The notes: a model not told the origin generated them from the sequence alone. A stretch of DNA of 64,000 nucleotides from Streptomyces albireticuli (GCF_021228125.1 NZ_JAJQQS010000022.1:1-64000); one strand, 5' to 3'. Counted from the stretch's first letter, positions 7,001-16,076 are shown. Numbers and translations: made by a program.

Positions 7001-9575
7001 CGACATCGACGCGCGCGGTGAGATCCTTCAGCTCAAGACCACCATCAACACGATGGTCGACCAGCTGTCCTCCTTCGCCGACCAGGTGACCCGGGTGGCC
7101 CGCGAGGTGGGCACCGAGGGTCAGCTGGGCGGTCAGGCCCGGGTGCGCGACGTGGACGGCACCTGGCGCGACCTCACGGAGTCGGTCAACGAGATGGCGG
7201 GCAACCTGACCCGCCAGGTGCGCGCGATCGCCGAGGTCGCCACCGCGGTGACCCGCGGCGACCTCAACCTCAAGATCGACGTGGACGCGGCCGGCGAGAT
7301 CCTGGAGCTCCAGGACAACATCAACACGATGATCGCCAACCTCCGCGAGACCACGCTGGCCAACAAGGAGCAGGACTGGCTCAAGGGCAATCTCGCCCGG
7401 ATCTCCGGCCTGATGCAGGGCCGCCGGGACCTGGAGGACGTCGCCGGGCTGATCATGAGCGAGCTGACGCCGGTGGTCTCGGCGCAGCACGGCGCGTTCT
7501 TCCTGGCGATGCCGGAGGACCCGCTGGAGGGCGAGGGCGGCGAGGACGCGTACGAGCTGCGGATGCTCGGCTCGTACGGCTACTCCATGGGCTCGATGCC
7601 GACGTCCTTCCGGCCGGGCGAGACGCTCATCGGCACGGCCGCGCAGGAGAAGCGGACGATCCTCGTCGAGAACGTTCCGCCGGGCTATCTGAAGATCGCC
7701 TCCGGGCTGGGGGAGGCGCCGCCGGCCCATGTGATCGTGCTGCCGGTGCTGTTCGAGGGCCAGGTCCTGGGCGTCATCGAGCTGGCGTCCTTCCAGCCGT
7801 TCGCGCAGATCCAGAAGGACTTCCTCAACCAGATCGCCGAGATGATCGGCACGAGCGTCAACACGATCAGCGTCAACACCAAGACCGAGGTGCTGCTCAA
7901 GCAGTCGCAGGAGCTCACCGAGCAACTGCGCGAGCGGTCGGCGGAGTTGGAGAACCGGCAGAAGGCGCTGGAGATCTCCAACGCCGAGCTGGAGGAGAAG
8001 TCGGAGCGCCTCGCCCGGCAGAACCGCGACATCGAGGTGAAGAACACCGAGATCGAGGAGGCCCGGCAGGTGCTGGAGGAGCGCGCCGAGCAGCTCGCCG
8101 TCTCGATGCGCTACAAGTCCGAGTTCCTCGCCAACATGTCGCACGAGCTGCGCACCCCGCTGAACTCGCTGCTGATCCTGGCGAAGCTGCTCGCGGACAA
8201 CGCGGAGGGCAATCTTTCCCCGAAGCAGGTCGAGTTCGCCGAGACGATCCACGGCGCGGGCTCGGACCTGCTCCAGCTGATCAACGACATCCTGGACCTG
8301 TCGAAGGTCGAGGCGGGCAAGATGGACGTCAGCCCGACGCGCATCGCGCTGGTCCAGCTCGTCGACTACGTGGAGGCCACCTTCCGCCCGCTGACGGCGG
8401 AGAAGGGCCTGGACTTCTCCGTAAGGGTCTCGCCGGAGCTGCCGTCGACGCTGCACACCGACGAGCAGCGGCTGCTCCAGGTGCTGCGCAACCTGCTGTC
8501 GAACGCCGTGAAGTTCACGGACACGGGCGCGGTCGAGCTGGTCATCCGGCCGGCCGGCGGCGATGTGCCGGACAGCATCCGCGAGCAGCTCCTGGAGGCG
8601 GGCTCGCTGCGGGATCCGGACGGTGAGGTGATCGCCTTCTCCGTCACGGACACCGGCATCGGCATCGCCGCGAGCAAGATGCGGGTCATCTTCGAGGCGT
8701 TCAAGCAGGCGGACGGTACGACCAGCCGCAAGTACGGCGGCACCGGACTCGGGTTGTCGATCAGCAGGGAGATCGCCCGGCTGCTCGGCGGTGAGATCCA
8801 CGCGGCGAGCGAGCCGGGGCGCGGCTCCACCTTCACGCTCTACCTCCCGCTGAACGCGGGTGAGCTGCCGCCCCAGGGTTATCCGCAGCTCACACCGGGC
8901 GGCCACGTCGCCGCCGTGCCGGAGCTGCCGGGCGAGGACTTCGCCGGTCATGTGGACCACGTCGCCGAGAGCCTTACGGGGGCCGTGGAGGATTCCGCGC
9001 GCGGTGCGGCCGGGCTCTTCCTGCGGCGCCGGCGGGCCGCGCAGGCGGCCGGGCAGTGGCCCGCGCCGGTGGACCCGGTGTCCCGGCCCGCGGCCGCCGA
9101 GCCGGCGGTCCCGGAGGGCGACCCCTGGCAGAGCCCGCCCGTCGGTGACGCAGAGCAACCGTCGGACCACGGCTTCGGGCGGGGCTTCGGCAGGAGCTTC
9201 CATGGCGAGAAGGTGCTGATCGTCGACGACGACATCCGCAATGTCTTCGCCCTGACGAGCGTCCTGGAGCAGCACGGGCTCTCGGTGCTCTACGCCGAGA
9301 ACGGCCGGGAGGGGATCGAGGTCCTGGAGCAGCACGACGATGTCGTGGTGGTCCTGATGGACATCATGATGCCGGAGATGGACGGCTATGCCACGACGGC
9401 CGCGATCCGCAGGATGCCGCAGTTCGCGGGGCTTCCCATCATCGCGCTGACGGCCAAGGCGATGAAGGGCGACCGGGAGAAGAGCATCGACGCCGGGGCG
9501 TCGGACTATGTCACCAAACCGGTCGACACGGATCACCTGCTGACGGTGATGGAGCAGTGGATGCGCGCCGAGTGA
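4059..9575 (+). CDS. osaA: OsaA-type multi-HAMP hybrid sensor histidine kinase
   Basis: This 1838-residue protein has no signal peptide or membrane segment, so it is a cytoplasmic sensor. After a divergent HAMP-like lead-in come ten tandem units of 92 residues (about 185-1103), a GAF domain (about 1110-1270) and a long coiled coil (about 1280-1350). Next are the HisKA domain with phospho-accepting His1362 in SHELRTPLN, a HATPase with N, DTGIGI and GTGLGL boxes, a variable linker, and a receiver (about 1719-1836) with phospho-Asp1768 and the conserved KP lysine motif. The arrangement resembles fungal Nik1-type osmosensing kinases and S. coelicolor OsaA, which is needed for osmoadaptation. The start is GTG 4059, with GGGAGGG 5 nt upstream. 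osaB follows in the same direction after 274 bp. Confidence 0.9.
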   Translation: MESGAEARGVSTRAKGGRSRANGTTEVDTAALTRLSSALAAMRDGNFRKRLTVSGDGVMAEIAAVFNEVADRNMQLTGELARVRRVVGREGKLTERLEAGACEGAWAAAIDASNALVDDLVRPVSEVGRVLSAVAEGDLEQRMDLRSPGPDGVAHPLRGEFLKVGRTVNGLVDQLSAFTDEVTRVASEVGTEGKLGGQARVRGMSGSWKDLTDSVNTMASRLTAQVRDIALVTTAVAKGDLSRKVTVHVAGEMLELKNTVNTMVDQLSSFASEVTRVAREVGTEGELGGQAQVPGVAGVWKDLTDSVNLMAGNLTAQVRGIAQVTTAVANGDLSQKVTVSARGEVAQLAETINQMTETLRTFADEVTRVASEVGAEGQLGGQAQVPGAAGTWKDLTDSVNTAFRNVTTQVRDIAQVTKAVANGDLGQKVTVDVSGEMLDLKNTVNTMVDQLSAFGAEVTRVAREIGVEGELGGQAAVPGAAGTWKDLTDSVNTAFRNLTGQVRNIAQVTTAVANGDLSQKVTVDVSGEMLQLKNTVNTMVDQLSSFADQVTRMARDVGTEGRLGGQARVDGVSGTWKELTDSVNFMAGNLTSQVRQIAQVTTAVARGDLSQKIDVDARGEILELKNTINTMVDQLSAFAEQVTRVARDVGTEGRLGGQAQVPGVAGVWRDLTDSVNGMAGNLTAQVRNIAQVATAVARGDLSQKIDVDARGEILELKNTLNTMVDQLSSFADQVTRVAREVGTEGILGGQAEVQGVSGTWKDLTQSVNFMANNLTSQVRNIAEVTTAVAKGDLSKKITVDAKGEILELVTTVNTMVDQLSDFAEQVNRVARDVGTEGQLGGQARVRDVTGIWKDLSDNVNLMANNLTSQVRNISQVASAVANGDLTKKVTVEARGEVAQLADTVNTMVTTLSSFADEVTRVAREVGTDGILGGQARVLGVSGTWKDLTESVNSMASNLTGQVRNIAMVTTAIAQGDLTKKIDIDARGEILQLKTTINTMVDQLSSFADQVTRVAREVGTEGQLGGQARVRDVDGTWRDLTESVNEMAGNLTRQVRAIAEVATAVTRGDLNLKIDVDAAGEILELQDNINTMIANLRETTLANKEQDWLKGNLARISGLMQGRRDLEDVAGLIMSELTPVVSAQHGAFFLAMPEDPLEGEGGEDAYELRMLGSYGYSMGSMPTSFRPGETLIGTAAQEKRTILVENVPPGYLKIASGLGEAPPAHVIVLPVLFEGQVLGVIELASFQPFAQIQKDFLNQIAEMIGTSVNTISVNTKTEVLLKQSQELTEQLRERSAELENRQKALEISNAELEEKSERLARQNRDIEVKNTEIEEARQVLEERAEQLAVSMRYKSEFLANMSHELRTPLNSLLILAKLLADNAEGNLSPKQVEFAETIHGAGSDLLQLINDILDLSKVEAGKMDVSPTRIALVQLVDYVEATFRPLTAEKGLDFSVRVSPELPSTLHTDEQRLLQVLRNLLSNAVKFTDTGAVELVIRPAGGDVPDSIREQLLEAGSLRDPDGEVIAFSVTDTGIGIAASKMRVIFEAFKQADGTTSRKYGGTGLGLSISREIARLLGGEIHAASEPGRGSTFTLYLPLNAGELPPQGYPQLTPGGHVAAVPELPGEDFAGHVDHVAESLTGAVEDSARGAAGLFLRRRRAAQAAGQWPAPVDPVSRPAAAEPAVPEGDPWQSPPVGDAEQPSDHGFGRGFGRSFHGEKVLIVDDDIRNVFALTSVLEQHGLSVLYAENGREGIEVLEQHDDVVVVLMDIMMPEMDGYATTAAIRRMPQFAGLPIIALTAKAMKGDREKSIDAGASDYVTKPVDTDHLLTVMEQWMRAE
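4611..7365 (+). repeat. Ten tandem 276-bp HAMP-coding repeats inside osaA
   Basis: Ten consecutive units of 276 bp encode 92 residues each (the last 90). Each has the pattern VAREVGTEG-LGGQA-WKDLTDSVN-LT-QVR-IA-VTTAVA-GDL-K-EIL-L-NTVNTMVDQLS. Units 5 and 6 and their neighbours share long identical stretches even at DNA level, for example the segment encoding DVDARGEILELKN. Each unit holds a HAMP pair, giving a stiff rod of poly-HAMP. The nucleotide similarity makes the array prone to unequal recombination and assembly collapse. Confidence 0.9.
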
Positions 9576-9849
9576 CGGATGGCCGGAAGGTTCCTGACCA
9601 TCGGTTGACCGACTGTGGCCGATGACGTGTGGGAGGCCGGGATCCGGGGAACCTTCTGGTCTCCCACTACGTTTCTGCTACGTGCACAGTGACATCGCGG
9701 TGACAGGGTGTGGCGACCGGCAGGGTGCGGCTACCATGACCGGCACAAGGACGGGCGGCGCAAGGGAGTCGTCCCCTGGGGCGGCGCCCGGTGCTTCCCT
9801 CGGCTCTTCGAGCCGGGGCGACCCCAAGCCGGGGCGAGGAGGACGGGGC

Positions 9850-10533
9850 ATGGTGCAGAAGGCCAAGATCCTCCTGGTCGATGACCGGCCGGAAAATCTG
9901 CTGGCGCTGGAGGCCATCCTCTCGGCGCTCGATCAGACACTGGTGCGGGCATCGTCAGGGGAGGAAGCGCTCAAGGCGCTGCTGACGGACGATTTCGCGG
10001 TGATCCTGCTGGATGTCCAGATGCCGGGCATGGACGGCTTCGAGACCGCCGCGCACATCAAGCGGCGGGAGCGGACGCGGGACATCCCGATCATCTTCCT
10101 CACCGCGATCAACCACGGTCCGCACCACACCTTCCGCGGTTACGCCGCGGGCGCGGTCGACTACATCTCCAAGCCCTTCGACCCGTGGGTGCTGCGCGCC
10201 AAGGTCTCGGTCTTCGTCGAGCTGTACATGAAGAACTGCCAGCTGCGGGAGCAGGCCGCGCTGTTGCGGCTCCAGCTGGAGAGCGGCCAGGGCCGCGGTG
10301 GCGCGGCGACCCCGCAGGAGCCGGCCGGGCTGCTCGCGGAGCTCTCCGCCCGGCTGGCCGCCGTCGAGGAGCAGGCCGAGGCGCTCACCAAGCAGCTCGA
10401 CGAGTCCGCGGACGCGGCCGCCATCGCCACCGCCGCCCACCTGGAGCGCAAACTCACCGGACTGCGGCGGGCGCTGGACGCCCTGGAGCCCGGCACGGGC
10501 AGCGGCGCGAGCCCGCTCCCCTCGCCCAGCTGA
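9850..10533 (+). CDS. osaB: OsaB-type response regulator with coiled-coil output
   Basis: This 227-residue protein starts with a receiver domain (1-122): acidic pair Asp11-Asp12, phospho-acceptor Asp55 in LLDVQMPGMDG, and the lysine of YISKPFD. The C-terminal half has no DNA-binding fold. It is a charged, heptad-rich region (about 165-215) likely to form a coiled coil for protein contacts. The start is ATG 9850, because GAGGAGG sits 7 nt upstream at 9836-9842; the frame is open much further upstream without a comparable site. It follows osaA in the same direction and corresponds by position and form to S. coelicolor OsaB, the partner of OsaA in osmoadaptation. How it passes the signal on without a DNA-binding domain is not visible here. 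Confidence 0.87.
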   Translation: MVQKAKILLVDDRPENLLALEAILSALDQTLVRASSGEEALKALLTDDFAVILLDVQMPGMDGFETAAHIKRRERTRDIPIIFLTAINHGPHHTFRGYAAGAVDYISKPFDPWVLRAKVSVFVELYMKNCQLREQAALLRLQLESGQGRGGAATPQEPAGLLAELSARLAAVEEQAEALTKQLDESADAAAIATAAHLERKLTGLRRALDALEPGTGSGASPLPSPS

Positions 10534-10624
10534 CGCCCTGACGCCGTGTCACCCTTGGCGTTGCGGGATCGCGACACGGACGGGTGAACGCATGGGCGCG
10601 GGTGTCCCACGCGCCCGACGGCGG

Positions 10625-10630
10625 TAATCT
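10625..10630 (+). promoter_or_regulatory. -10 element of ftsK (leaderless)
   Basis: TAATCT lies exactly 7 nt before the ftsK ATG and no Shine-Dalgarno sequence is present. This fits transcription starting at the A of the start codon. Confidence 0.5.
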
Positions 10631-10637
10631 CGCCTCC

Positions 10638-13385
10638 ATGGCCTCACGTACGTCCGGCAAGGGTTCCCAGAGCACGGCGGGTCCCTCGAAGCAGCGCGCC
10701 GGGCGTCCCGCGAGCGCTGCCGGGAAGGCGCCCGCCAAGGCGACCGCCAAGAGCGCGAAGAAGGCGCCGGCGAAGCCCGCCGGCCGCGCACCCGCCCGTA
10801 AGGCTCCCGCCAAGAAGGCGGCGGCCAGGCCCGCGCCGCGCCGCGCGCCCGCCGCCCCCGGTGGCGTGCGCCGCGTCGGCCGCGGGGTCGCCCACGGCGT
10901 CGGCGCGGTCTTCCGCGGCGTCGGGCGCGGCGCGAAGAACCTCGACCCGGCGCACCGCAAGGACGGCCTCGCCCTGCTGCTGCTCGGGCTCGCCCTCGTC
11001 GTGGCCGCGGGCACCTGGTCCAGCCTGGAGGGCCCGGTCGGGGAGCTGGTGACGATGCTCGTCACCGGTGCCTTCGGCCGTCTCGACCTGGTCGTGCCGA
11101 TACTGCTCGGCGTCATCGCCCTCCGGCTCTTCCGCCACCCCGAGCGCCCGGAGGCCAACGGACGGATCGTCATCGGCCTGTCCGCGCTGGTCGTCGGGGT
11201 CCTCGGGCAGGTCCACGTGGCCTGTGGCGCGCCCAGCCGGGAGGACGGCTCCCAGGCGCTGCAGGACGCGGGCGGGATGATCGGCTGGGCCGCCGGCACC
11301 CCGCTGATAATGACGGTCGGGCGGGTCCTCGCCGTACCGCTGCTCGTCCTGCTGACGGTCTTCGGCCTCCTGGTGGTCACCGCGACCCCGGTCAACGCCA
11401 TCCCCCGGCGGCTGCGGCACCTCGGGATACGGCTCGGGGTGATCGAACCGCTGCCCGGCGAGTACGAGCCGGAGGACGCCGGTCACGGCGAATACGCCGA
11501 GGACTGGCGCGCGACACCCGCCAAGCGCCCCCGCCGCGCCTCCGCGCACCTTGATCTCGACGAGACCCTGGCCGCGGACGCCGAGGAGGAGGCGCTGAAC
11601 AAGCGCCGCAAACCGCGCCGCGCCGCCGGGCAGGCCGTACCGCCGGGCGGCCGGGAGCCGGACGCCGTGGACCTGGCCGCCGCCGCGGCCGCCTCGGTCG
11701 ACGGCGCCCTGCTGCACGGGGTGCCGCCCACCCCGCTCGTCGCCGGGCTCAGCAGCGGCATCTCCCAGGACGCCGGAGAGCGTCCGGGCGCGCGTGGGAA
11801 GGGGCGGGAGGACGGCGTCCCGGACCTCACCAAGGACGTTCCGGACCTCACCCGCCCCGCGCCCGAGGCCCCGGCCGGCCTCCCCGCCCGGGCCGAGCAG
11901 CTCCAGCTGTCCGGCGACATCACCTACGCGCTGCCCTCGCTCGACCTGCTGGAGCGCGGCGGACCGGGCAAGGCCCGCAGCGCCGCCAACGACGCCATAG
12001 TGGCCGCGCTGACCAATGTCTTCGCGGAGTTCAAGGTGGACGCGGCGGTCACCGGCTTCACCCGCGGCCCGACGGTCACCCGCTACGAGGTCGAGCTCGG
12101 CCCCGCCGTCAAGGTCGAGCGGATCACCGCGCTCGCCAAGAACATCGCCTACGCCGTCGCCAGCCCGGACGTGCGGATCATCAGCCCGATCCCCGGCAAG
12201 TCCGCGGTCGGCATCGAGATCCCCAACACCGACCGCGAGATGGTCAACCTCGGCGACGTGCTGCGGCTGGCGGACGCCGCGGGCGACGAGCACCCGATGC
12301 TGGTGGCGCTCGGCAAGGACGTCGAGGGCGGCTACGTCATGTCCAACCTGACGAAGATGCCGCACATCCTCGTCGCCGGAGCCACCGGCTCCGGAAAGTC
12401 GTCCTGCATCAACTGCCTGATCACCTCGGTCATGGTCCGGGCGACCCCGGACGACGTGCGGATGGTGCTGGTCGACCCCAAGCGGGTCGAGCTGACCGCC
12501 TACGAGGGCATCCCGCACCTGATCACGCCCATCATCACCAACCCCAAGCGCGCCGCCGAGGCCCTCCAGTGGGTCGTCCGCGAGATGGACCTGCGCTACG
12601 ACGACCTGGCCGCCTTCGGCTTCCGGCACATCGACGACTTCAACGCCGCCGTCCGGGCCGGGAAGGTCAAGCCCCCGGAGGGCAGCGGCCGCGAGCTGTC
12701 CCCGTACCCGTACCTGCTGGTCATCGTGGACGAGCTGGCGGACCTGATGATGGTCGCGCCGCGCGACGTCGAGGACTCGATCGTCCGCATCACCCAGCTG
12801 GCCCGCGCCGCCGGCATCCATCTCGTGCTCGCCACCCAGCGCCCGTCCGTCGACGTCGTCACGGGCCTGATCAAGGCGAACGTGCCCTCGCGGCTGGCGT
12901 TCGCGACCTCCTCGCTCGCCGACAGCCGGGTCATCCTCGACCAGCCGGGCGCCGAGAAGCTGATCGGCAAGGGCGACAGCCTCTATCTGCCGATGGGCGC
13001 GAGCAAGCCCGTCCGCATGCAGGGCGCCTTCGTCACCGAGGCCGAGGTCGCGGCGGTCGTGCAGCACTGCAAGGATCAGATGGCCCCGGTCTTCCGGGAC
13101 GACGTCACGGTCGGCACGGCGAAGAAGAAGGAGATCGACGAGGAGATCGGCGACGATCTCGACCTCCTGTGCCAGGCGGCCGAACTGGTGGTCTCCACCC
13201 AGTTCGGGTCCACCTCGATGCTCCAGCGGAAATTGCGTGTGGGATTCGCCAAGGCGGGCAGACTCATGGACCTGATGGAGTCGCGGAACATCGTGGGCCC
13301 GAGCGAGGGATCCAAGGCCCGCGACGTGCTGGTCAAGCCCGACGAGCTGGACGCCGTGCTCGCCGTGATCCGGGGGGACGCGTAG
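10638..13385 (+). CDS. ftsK: DNA translocase FtsK
   Basis: This 915-residue membrane-anchored ATPase pumps chromosomal DNA through closing septa; in Streptomyces it acts at sporulation septation. The first 75 residues are rich in Ala, Lys and Pro. About four membrane segments follow (roughly residues 105-265), then an acidic and proline-rich linker. The motor domain has Walker A AGATGSGKSS, Walker B LLVIVDELADLM and a final winged-helix gamma domain (last 65 residues, around STSMLQRKLRVGFAKAGRLMD) that reads KOPS-like sequences. I place the start at ATG 10638, with TAATCT 7 nt before it, rather than at an in-frame ATG 54 nt upstream. Length and domain order are typical for actinobacterial FtsK. 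Confidence 0.95.
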   Translation: MASRTSGKGSQSTAGPSKQRAGRPASAAGKAPAKATAKSAKKAPAKPAGRAPARKAPAKKAAARPAPRRAPAAPGGVRRVGRGVAHGVGAVFRGVGRGAKNLDPAHRKDGLALLLLGLALVVAAGTWSSLEGPVGELVTMLVTGAFGRLDLVVPILLGVIALRLFRHPERPEANGRIVIGLSALVVGVLGQVHVACGAPSREDGSQALQDAGGMIGWAAGTPLIMTVGRVLAVPLLVLLTVFGLLVVTATPVNAIPRRLRHLGIRLGVIEPLPGEYEPEDAGHGEYAEDWRATPAKRPRRASAHLDLDETLAADAEEEALNKRRKPRRAAGQAVPPGGREPDAVDLAAAAAASVDGALLHGVPPTPLVAGLSSGISQDAGERPGARGKGREDGVPDLTKDVPDLTRPAPEAPAGLPARAEQLQLSGDITYALPSLDLLERGGPGKARSAANDAIVAALTNVFAEFKVDAAVTGFTRGPTVTRYEVELGPAVKVERITALAKNIAYAVASPDVRIISPIPGKSAVGIEIPNTDREMVNLGDVLRLADAAGDEHPMLVALGKDVEGGYVMSNLTKMPHILVAGATGSGKSSCINCLITSVMVRATPDDVRMVLVDPKRVELTAYEGIPHLITPIITNPKRAAEALQWVVREMDLRYDDLAAFGFRHIDDFNAAVRAGKVKPPEGSGRELSPYPYLLVIVDELADLMMVAPRDVEDSIVRITQLARAAGIHLVLATQRPSVDVVTGLIKANVPSRLAFATSSLADSRVILDQPGAEKLIGKGDSLYLPMGASKPVRMQGAFVTEAEVAAVVQHCKDQMAPVFRDDVTVGTAKKKEIDEEIGDDLDLLCQAAELVVSTQFGSTSMLQRKLRVGFAKAGRLMDLMESRNIVGPSEGSKARDVLVKPDELDAVLAVIRGDA

Positions 13386-13546
13386 CCGCGGCGAACGGCT
13401 TCCCCGGGCGCCGGGAACCCCTCGTAAGAGGTGGCTGATCAACCGTTTCTCTCGGCGGTGTGCCCAGTTGAGGAGAGGGGGCGGGCCGATGTCCCACCGT
13501 CGGCGCCGTAGAACCATCTGATGGCGTACAAAGTCCGGCTTCCCGC

Positions 13547-13577
13547 TTGCCCGACGCTTTCGTATCCCCCCTAGACT
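13547..13577 (+). promoter_or_regulatory. Promoter of the RodZ-like gene
   Basis: TTGCCC (13547-13552) and TAGACT (13572-13577) are separated by 19 nt, about 40 nt before the GTG start of the next gene. This is a plausible main sigma factor promoter. Confidence 0.45.
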
Positions 13578-13617
13578 GAACCTCCAGCAGGTGGCTGCAC
13601 GCTCGAAAGGCGCCCAC

Positions 13618-14442
13618 GTGTCCCTCGGCAACCCTCCCGCGGACGACACTCCCGCGGACGACCGGCCGTCCGTCGGCCGGGCCCTCCAGCAGGCTCGTAT
13701 CAACGCGGGCCTGACCGTCGAAGAAGTCAGTTCGAGCACCCGTGTACGCGTGCCGATCGTCCATGCGATCGAACAGGACGACTTCTCGCGCTGCGGTGGA
13801 CATGTGTACGCCCGAGGGCATATCCGCGTGCTGGCGCGGACCGTCGGACTGGACCCCGCCCCGCTGCTCGTGCAGTACGCCGCGGAGCACGGCGGGCGCC
13901 CCTCGCCGACCCCGGCGGCGCCGCTCTTCGACGCCGAGCGCATCCGCCCCGAGCCCCGGCGCCCCAACTGGACGGCCGCGATGGTCGCGGCGATCGTCGC
14001 CGTCGTGGGCTTCGTCGGCTTCACGCTCTTCAACGGCGGGGCCAAGGACTCCGGCGGCTCCGTCGCCGCGGACCCCGCCACCGTCAAGCCGTCCACGGCC
14101 CCGAGCAAGAAGGCCACCCCCGGCAAGCCGGCCGACCCCAAGCCCGAGCAGTCCGAGAGCGCCATCGCCGGCGTGCCCGCCAACAAGGTCACCGTCAAGC
14201 TCACCGCCGACCACGGCCAGACCTGGATGTCCGCCAAGGACCACAACGGCAAGCTGCTGGAGGAGGGCGTCCTCAGGCAGGGGGCCTCCAAGACCTTCAC
14301 CGACAGCAAGCGGATCGACCTGGTCCTCGGCAACGCCGGAGCCGTACAACTGTTCGTGAACGGCAAGGAGGTCAAGAACCTGGGCGACGACGGGCAGGTC
14401 CAGCGCCTGAGCTACACCAAGGGTGACCCCGTGGAGGGCTGA
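13618..14442 (+). CDS. RodZ-like HTH membrane protein
   Basis: This 274-residue protein has an N-terminal helix-turn-helix of the RodZ/HTH_25 type (about 15-85, around QQARINAGLTVEEVSSSTRV). One membrane segment (about 122-140, MVAAIVAVVGFVGFTLF) is followed by a Pro/Lys/Ser linker and a C-terminal beta-rich domain (about 180-270) with VKLTADHGQTWMSAKD. That order is typical of RodZ, a cytoskeleton adaptor in rod-shaped bacteria; its role in mycelial actinobacteria is less clear. I choose GTG 13618, because GAAAGG lies 7 nt upstream; the GTG at 13591 has no such site. It follows ftsK and precedes rimO on the same strand but has its own promoter. Confidence 0.75.
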   Translation: MSLGNPPADDTPADDRPSVGRALQQARINAGLTVEEVSSSTRVRVPIVHAIEQDDFSRCGGHVYARGHIRVLARTVGLDPAPLLVQYAAEHGGRPSPTPAAPLFDAERIRPEPRRPNWTAAMVAAIVAVVGFVGFTLFNGGAKDSGGSVAADPATVKPSTAPSKKATPGKPADPKPEQSESAIAGVPANKVTVKLTADHGQTWMSAKDHNGKLLEEGVLRQGASKTFTDSKRIDLVLGNAGAVQLFVNGKEVKNLGDDGQVQRLSYTKGDPVEG

Positions 14443-14575
14443 CCCGGACCGATCCGCCCGGTGGACGGCTGACCAGCGACGGAGCGGGCGCCGAAACCGG
14501 TCGCGGCACGCCGCCGGGTGACCATCCTCTCGGTACTGGTGCACACTCGGCAACCGATACGGCCCCGGGACAAAG

Positions 14576-14581
14576 TAGGCT
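14576..14581 (+). promoter_or_regulatory. -10 element of rimO (leaderless)
   Basis: TAGGCT stands 7 nt before the rimO ATG, with no Shine-Dalgarno sequence in between. The same hexamer at the same distance precedes the gene at 41820. Confidence 0.5.
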
Positions 14582-14588
14582 GAGCCCT

Positions 14589-16076
14589 ATGCCCGAACGC
14601 CGTACCGTCGCTCTTGTCACACTTGGCTGCGCCCGTAACGAGGTGGACTCGGAGGAGCTGGCAGGCCGCTTGGCGGCGGATGGCTGGGACCTCGTCGAGG
14701 ACGCCTCCGACGCCGATGTGGCCGTTGTCAACACCTGTGGCTTCGTCGAGGCCGCCAAGAAGGACTCCGTCGACGCCCTCCTCGAAGCCAATGACCTCAA
14801 GGACCACGGCCGCACCCAGGCCGTGGTCGCCGTCGGCTGCATGGCCGAGCGGTACGGCAAGGAGCTCGCCGAGGCGCTGCCCGAGGCCGACGGCGTGCTC
14901 GGCTTCGACGACTACGCCGACATCTCCGACCGGCTCCAGACCATCCTCTCCGGCGGCGTCCACGCCTCCCACACCCCCCGCGACCGGCGCAAGCTGCTGC
15001 CGATCAGCCCCGCCGAGCGCCAGGGCGCGGGCGAGGCCGGCAAGGTCGCCCTGCCCGGACACGCGCAGGACACCCCGCCGGCCGATCTGCCGGACGGCCT
15101 CGCCCCGGCGTCCGGGCCCCGGGCGCCGCTGCGCCGCCGGCTGGGCACCAACCCCGTCGCCTCGGTGAAGCTGGCCTCCGGCTGCGACCGGCGCTGCTCC
15201 TTCTGCGCCATCCCGTCCTTCCGCGGGTCCTTCATCTCCCGCCGCCCTTCCGACGTGCTGGGCGAGACGCGCTGGCTGGCGGAGCAGGGCGTCAAGGAGG
15301 TCATGCTGGTCTCCGAGAACAACACCTCGTACGGCAAGGACCTCGGCGACATCCGCCTGCTGGAGACGCTGCTGCCGGAGCTGGCGGCCGTGGACGGCCT
15401 GGAGCGGGTCCGCGTCAGCTATCTCCAGCCGGCCGAGATGCGGCCCGGCCTGATCGACGTCCTGACGTCGACGGAGAAGATCGCCCCCTACTTCGACCTC
15501 TCCTTCCAGCACTCGGCGCCCGGTGTGCTGCGCGCGATGCGCCGCTTCGGCGACACCGACCGCTTCCTGGAGCTGCTCGACCAGATCCGGGCCAAGGCGC
15601 CGCAGGCCGGTGCCCGCTCCAACTTCATCGTCGGCTTCCCCGGCGAGACCGAGGAGGACGTGGCCGAGCTGGAGCGCTTCCTCGCCGGGGCGAGACTGGA
15701 CGCGATCGGCGTCTTCGGCTACTCCGACGAGGACGGCACCGAAGCCGCCACCTACGAGGACAAGCTGGACCCCGAGGTGGTCGCGGAGCGGCTGGAGCGG
15801 GTCTCGCGCCTCGCCGAGGAGCTCACCGCCCAGCGCGCGGAGGAGCGGCTCGGAGAGACCATGGAGGTACTCGTCGACCGCGTCGACGAGGAGGACGGTG
15901 TGATCGGCCGGGCCGCCCACCAGGCACCCGAGACCGACGGCCAGGTCATGATCCGCACCGACAGGACGTTCGCGCCCGGCAGCATGGTCGTGGCCAAGGT
16001 GGTGGCGACCGAGGGCGTGGACCTCGTCGCCGAGCCCCTGGGCGACGGAGGCTGTTCCGAGGAGGCGCGCAGATGA
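14589..16076 (+). CDS. rimO: Ribosomal protein S12 methylthiotransferase RimO
   Basis: This 495-residue enzyme of the radical-SAM methylthiotransferase family attaches a methylthio group to an aspartate of ribosomal protein S12. The N-terminal MTTase domain holds the auxiliary-cluster cysteines (Cys14 in TLGCARNEVDSEE, then NTCGF and VGCMA). The radical-SAM motif is CDRRCSFC, followed by IPSFRGSFISR, which marks RimO rather than MiaB. A C-terminal TRAM domain ends the protein. A Pro/Gly-rich stretch of about 45 residues (roughly 145-190) separates the first two domains and is longer than in enteric RimO. Its last codons overlap the pgsA start. Confidence 0.93.
   Translation: MPERRTVALVTLGCARNEVDSEELAGRLAADGWDLVEDASDADVAVVNTCGFVEAAKKDSVDALLEANDLKDHGRTQAVVAVGCMAERYGKELAEALPEADGVLGFDDYADISDRLQTILSGGVHASHTPRDRRKLLPISPAERQGAGEAGKVALPGHAQDTPPADLPDGLAPASGPRAPLRRRLGTNPVASVKLASGCDRRCSFCAIPSFRGSFISRRPSDVLGETRWLAEQGVKEVMLVSENNTSYGKDLGDIRLLETLLPELAAVDGLERVRVSYLQPAEMRPGLIDVLTSTEKIAPYFDLSFQHSAPGVLRAMRRFGDTDRFLELLDQIRAKAPQAGARSNFIVGFPGETEEDVAELERFLAGARLDAIGVFGYSDEDGTEAATYEDKLDPEVVAERLERVSRLAEELTAQRAEERLGETMEVLVDRVDEEDGVIGRAAHQAPETDGQVMIRTDRTFAPGSMVVAKVVATEGVDLVAEPLGDGGCSEEARR

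Noticed and set aside
3972..9536. A 1.8-kb-residue open frame on the minus strand opposite osaA
   Set aside because: It is the antisense mirror of a GC-rich gene. It lacks any family motif, is rich in His, Arg, Asp and Val in shadow-like proportions, and overlaps a gene with clear domains.
10644..14375. Minus-strand frame of over 1200 residues opposite ftsK and the RodZ-like gene
   Set aside because: It spans two real genes and their promoter and has no recognisable domain.
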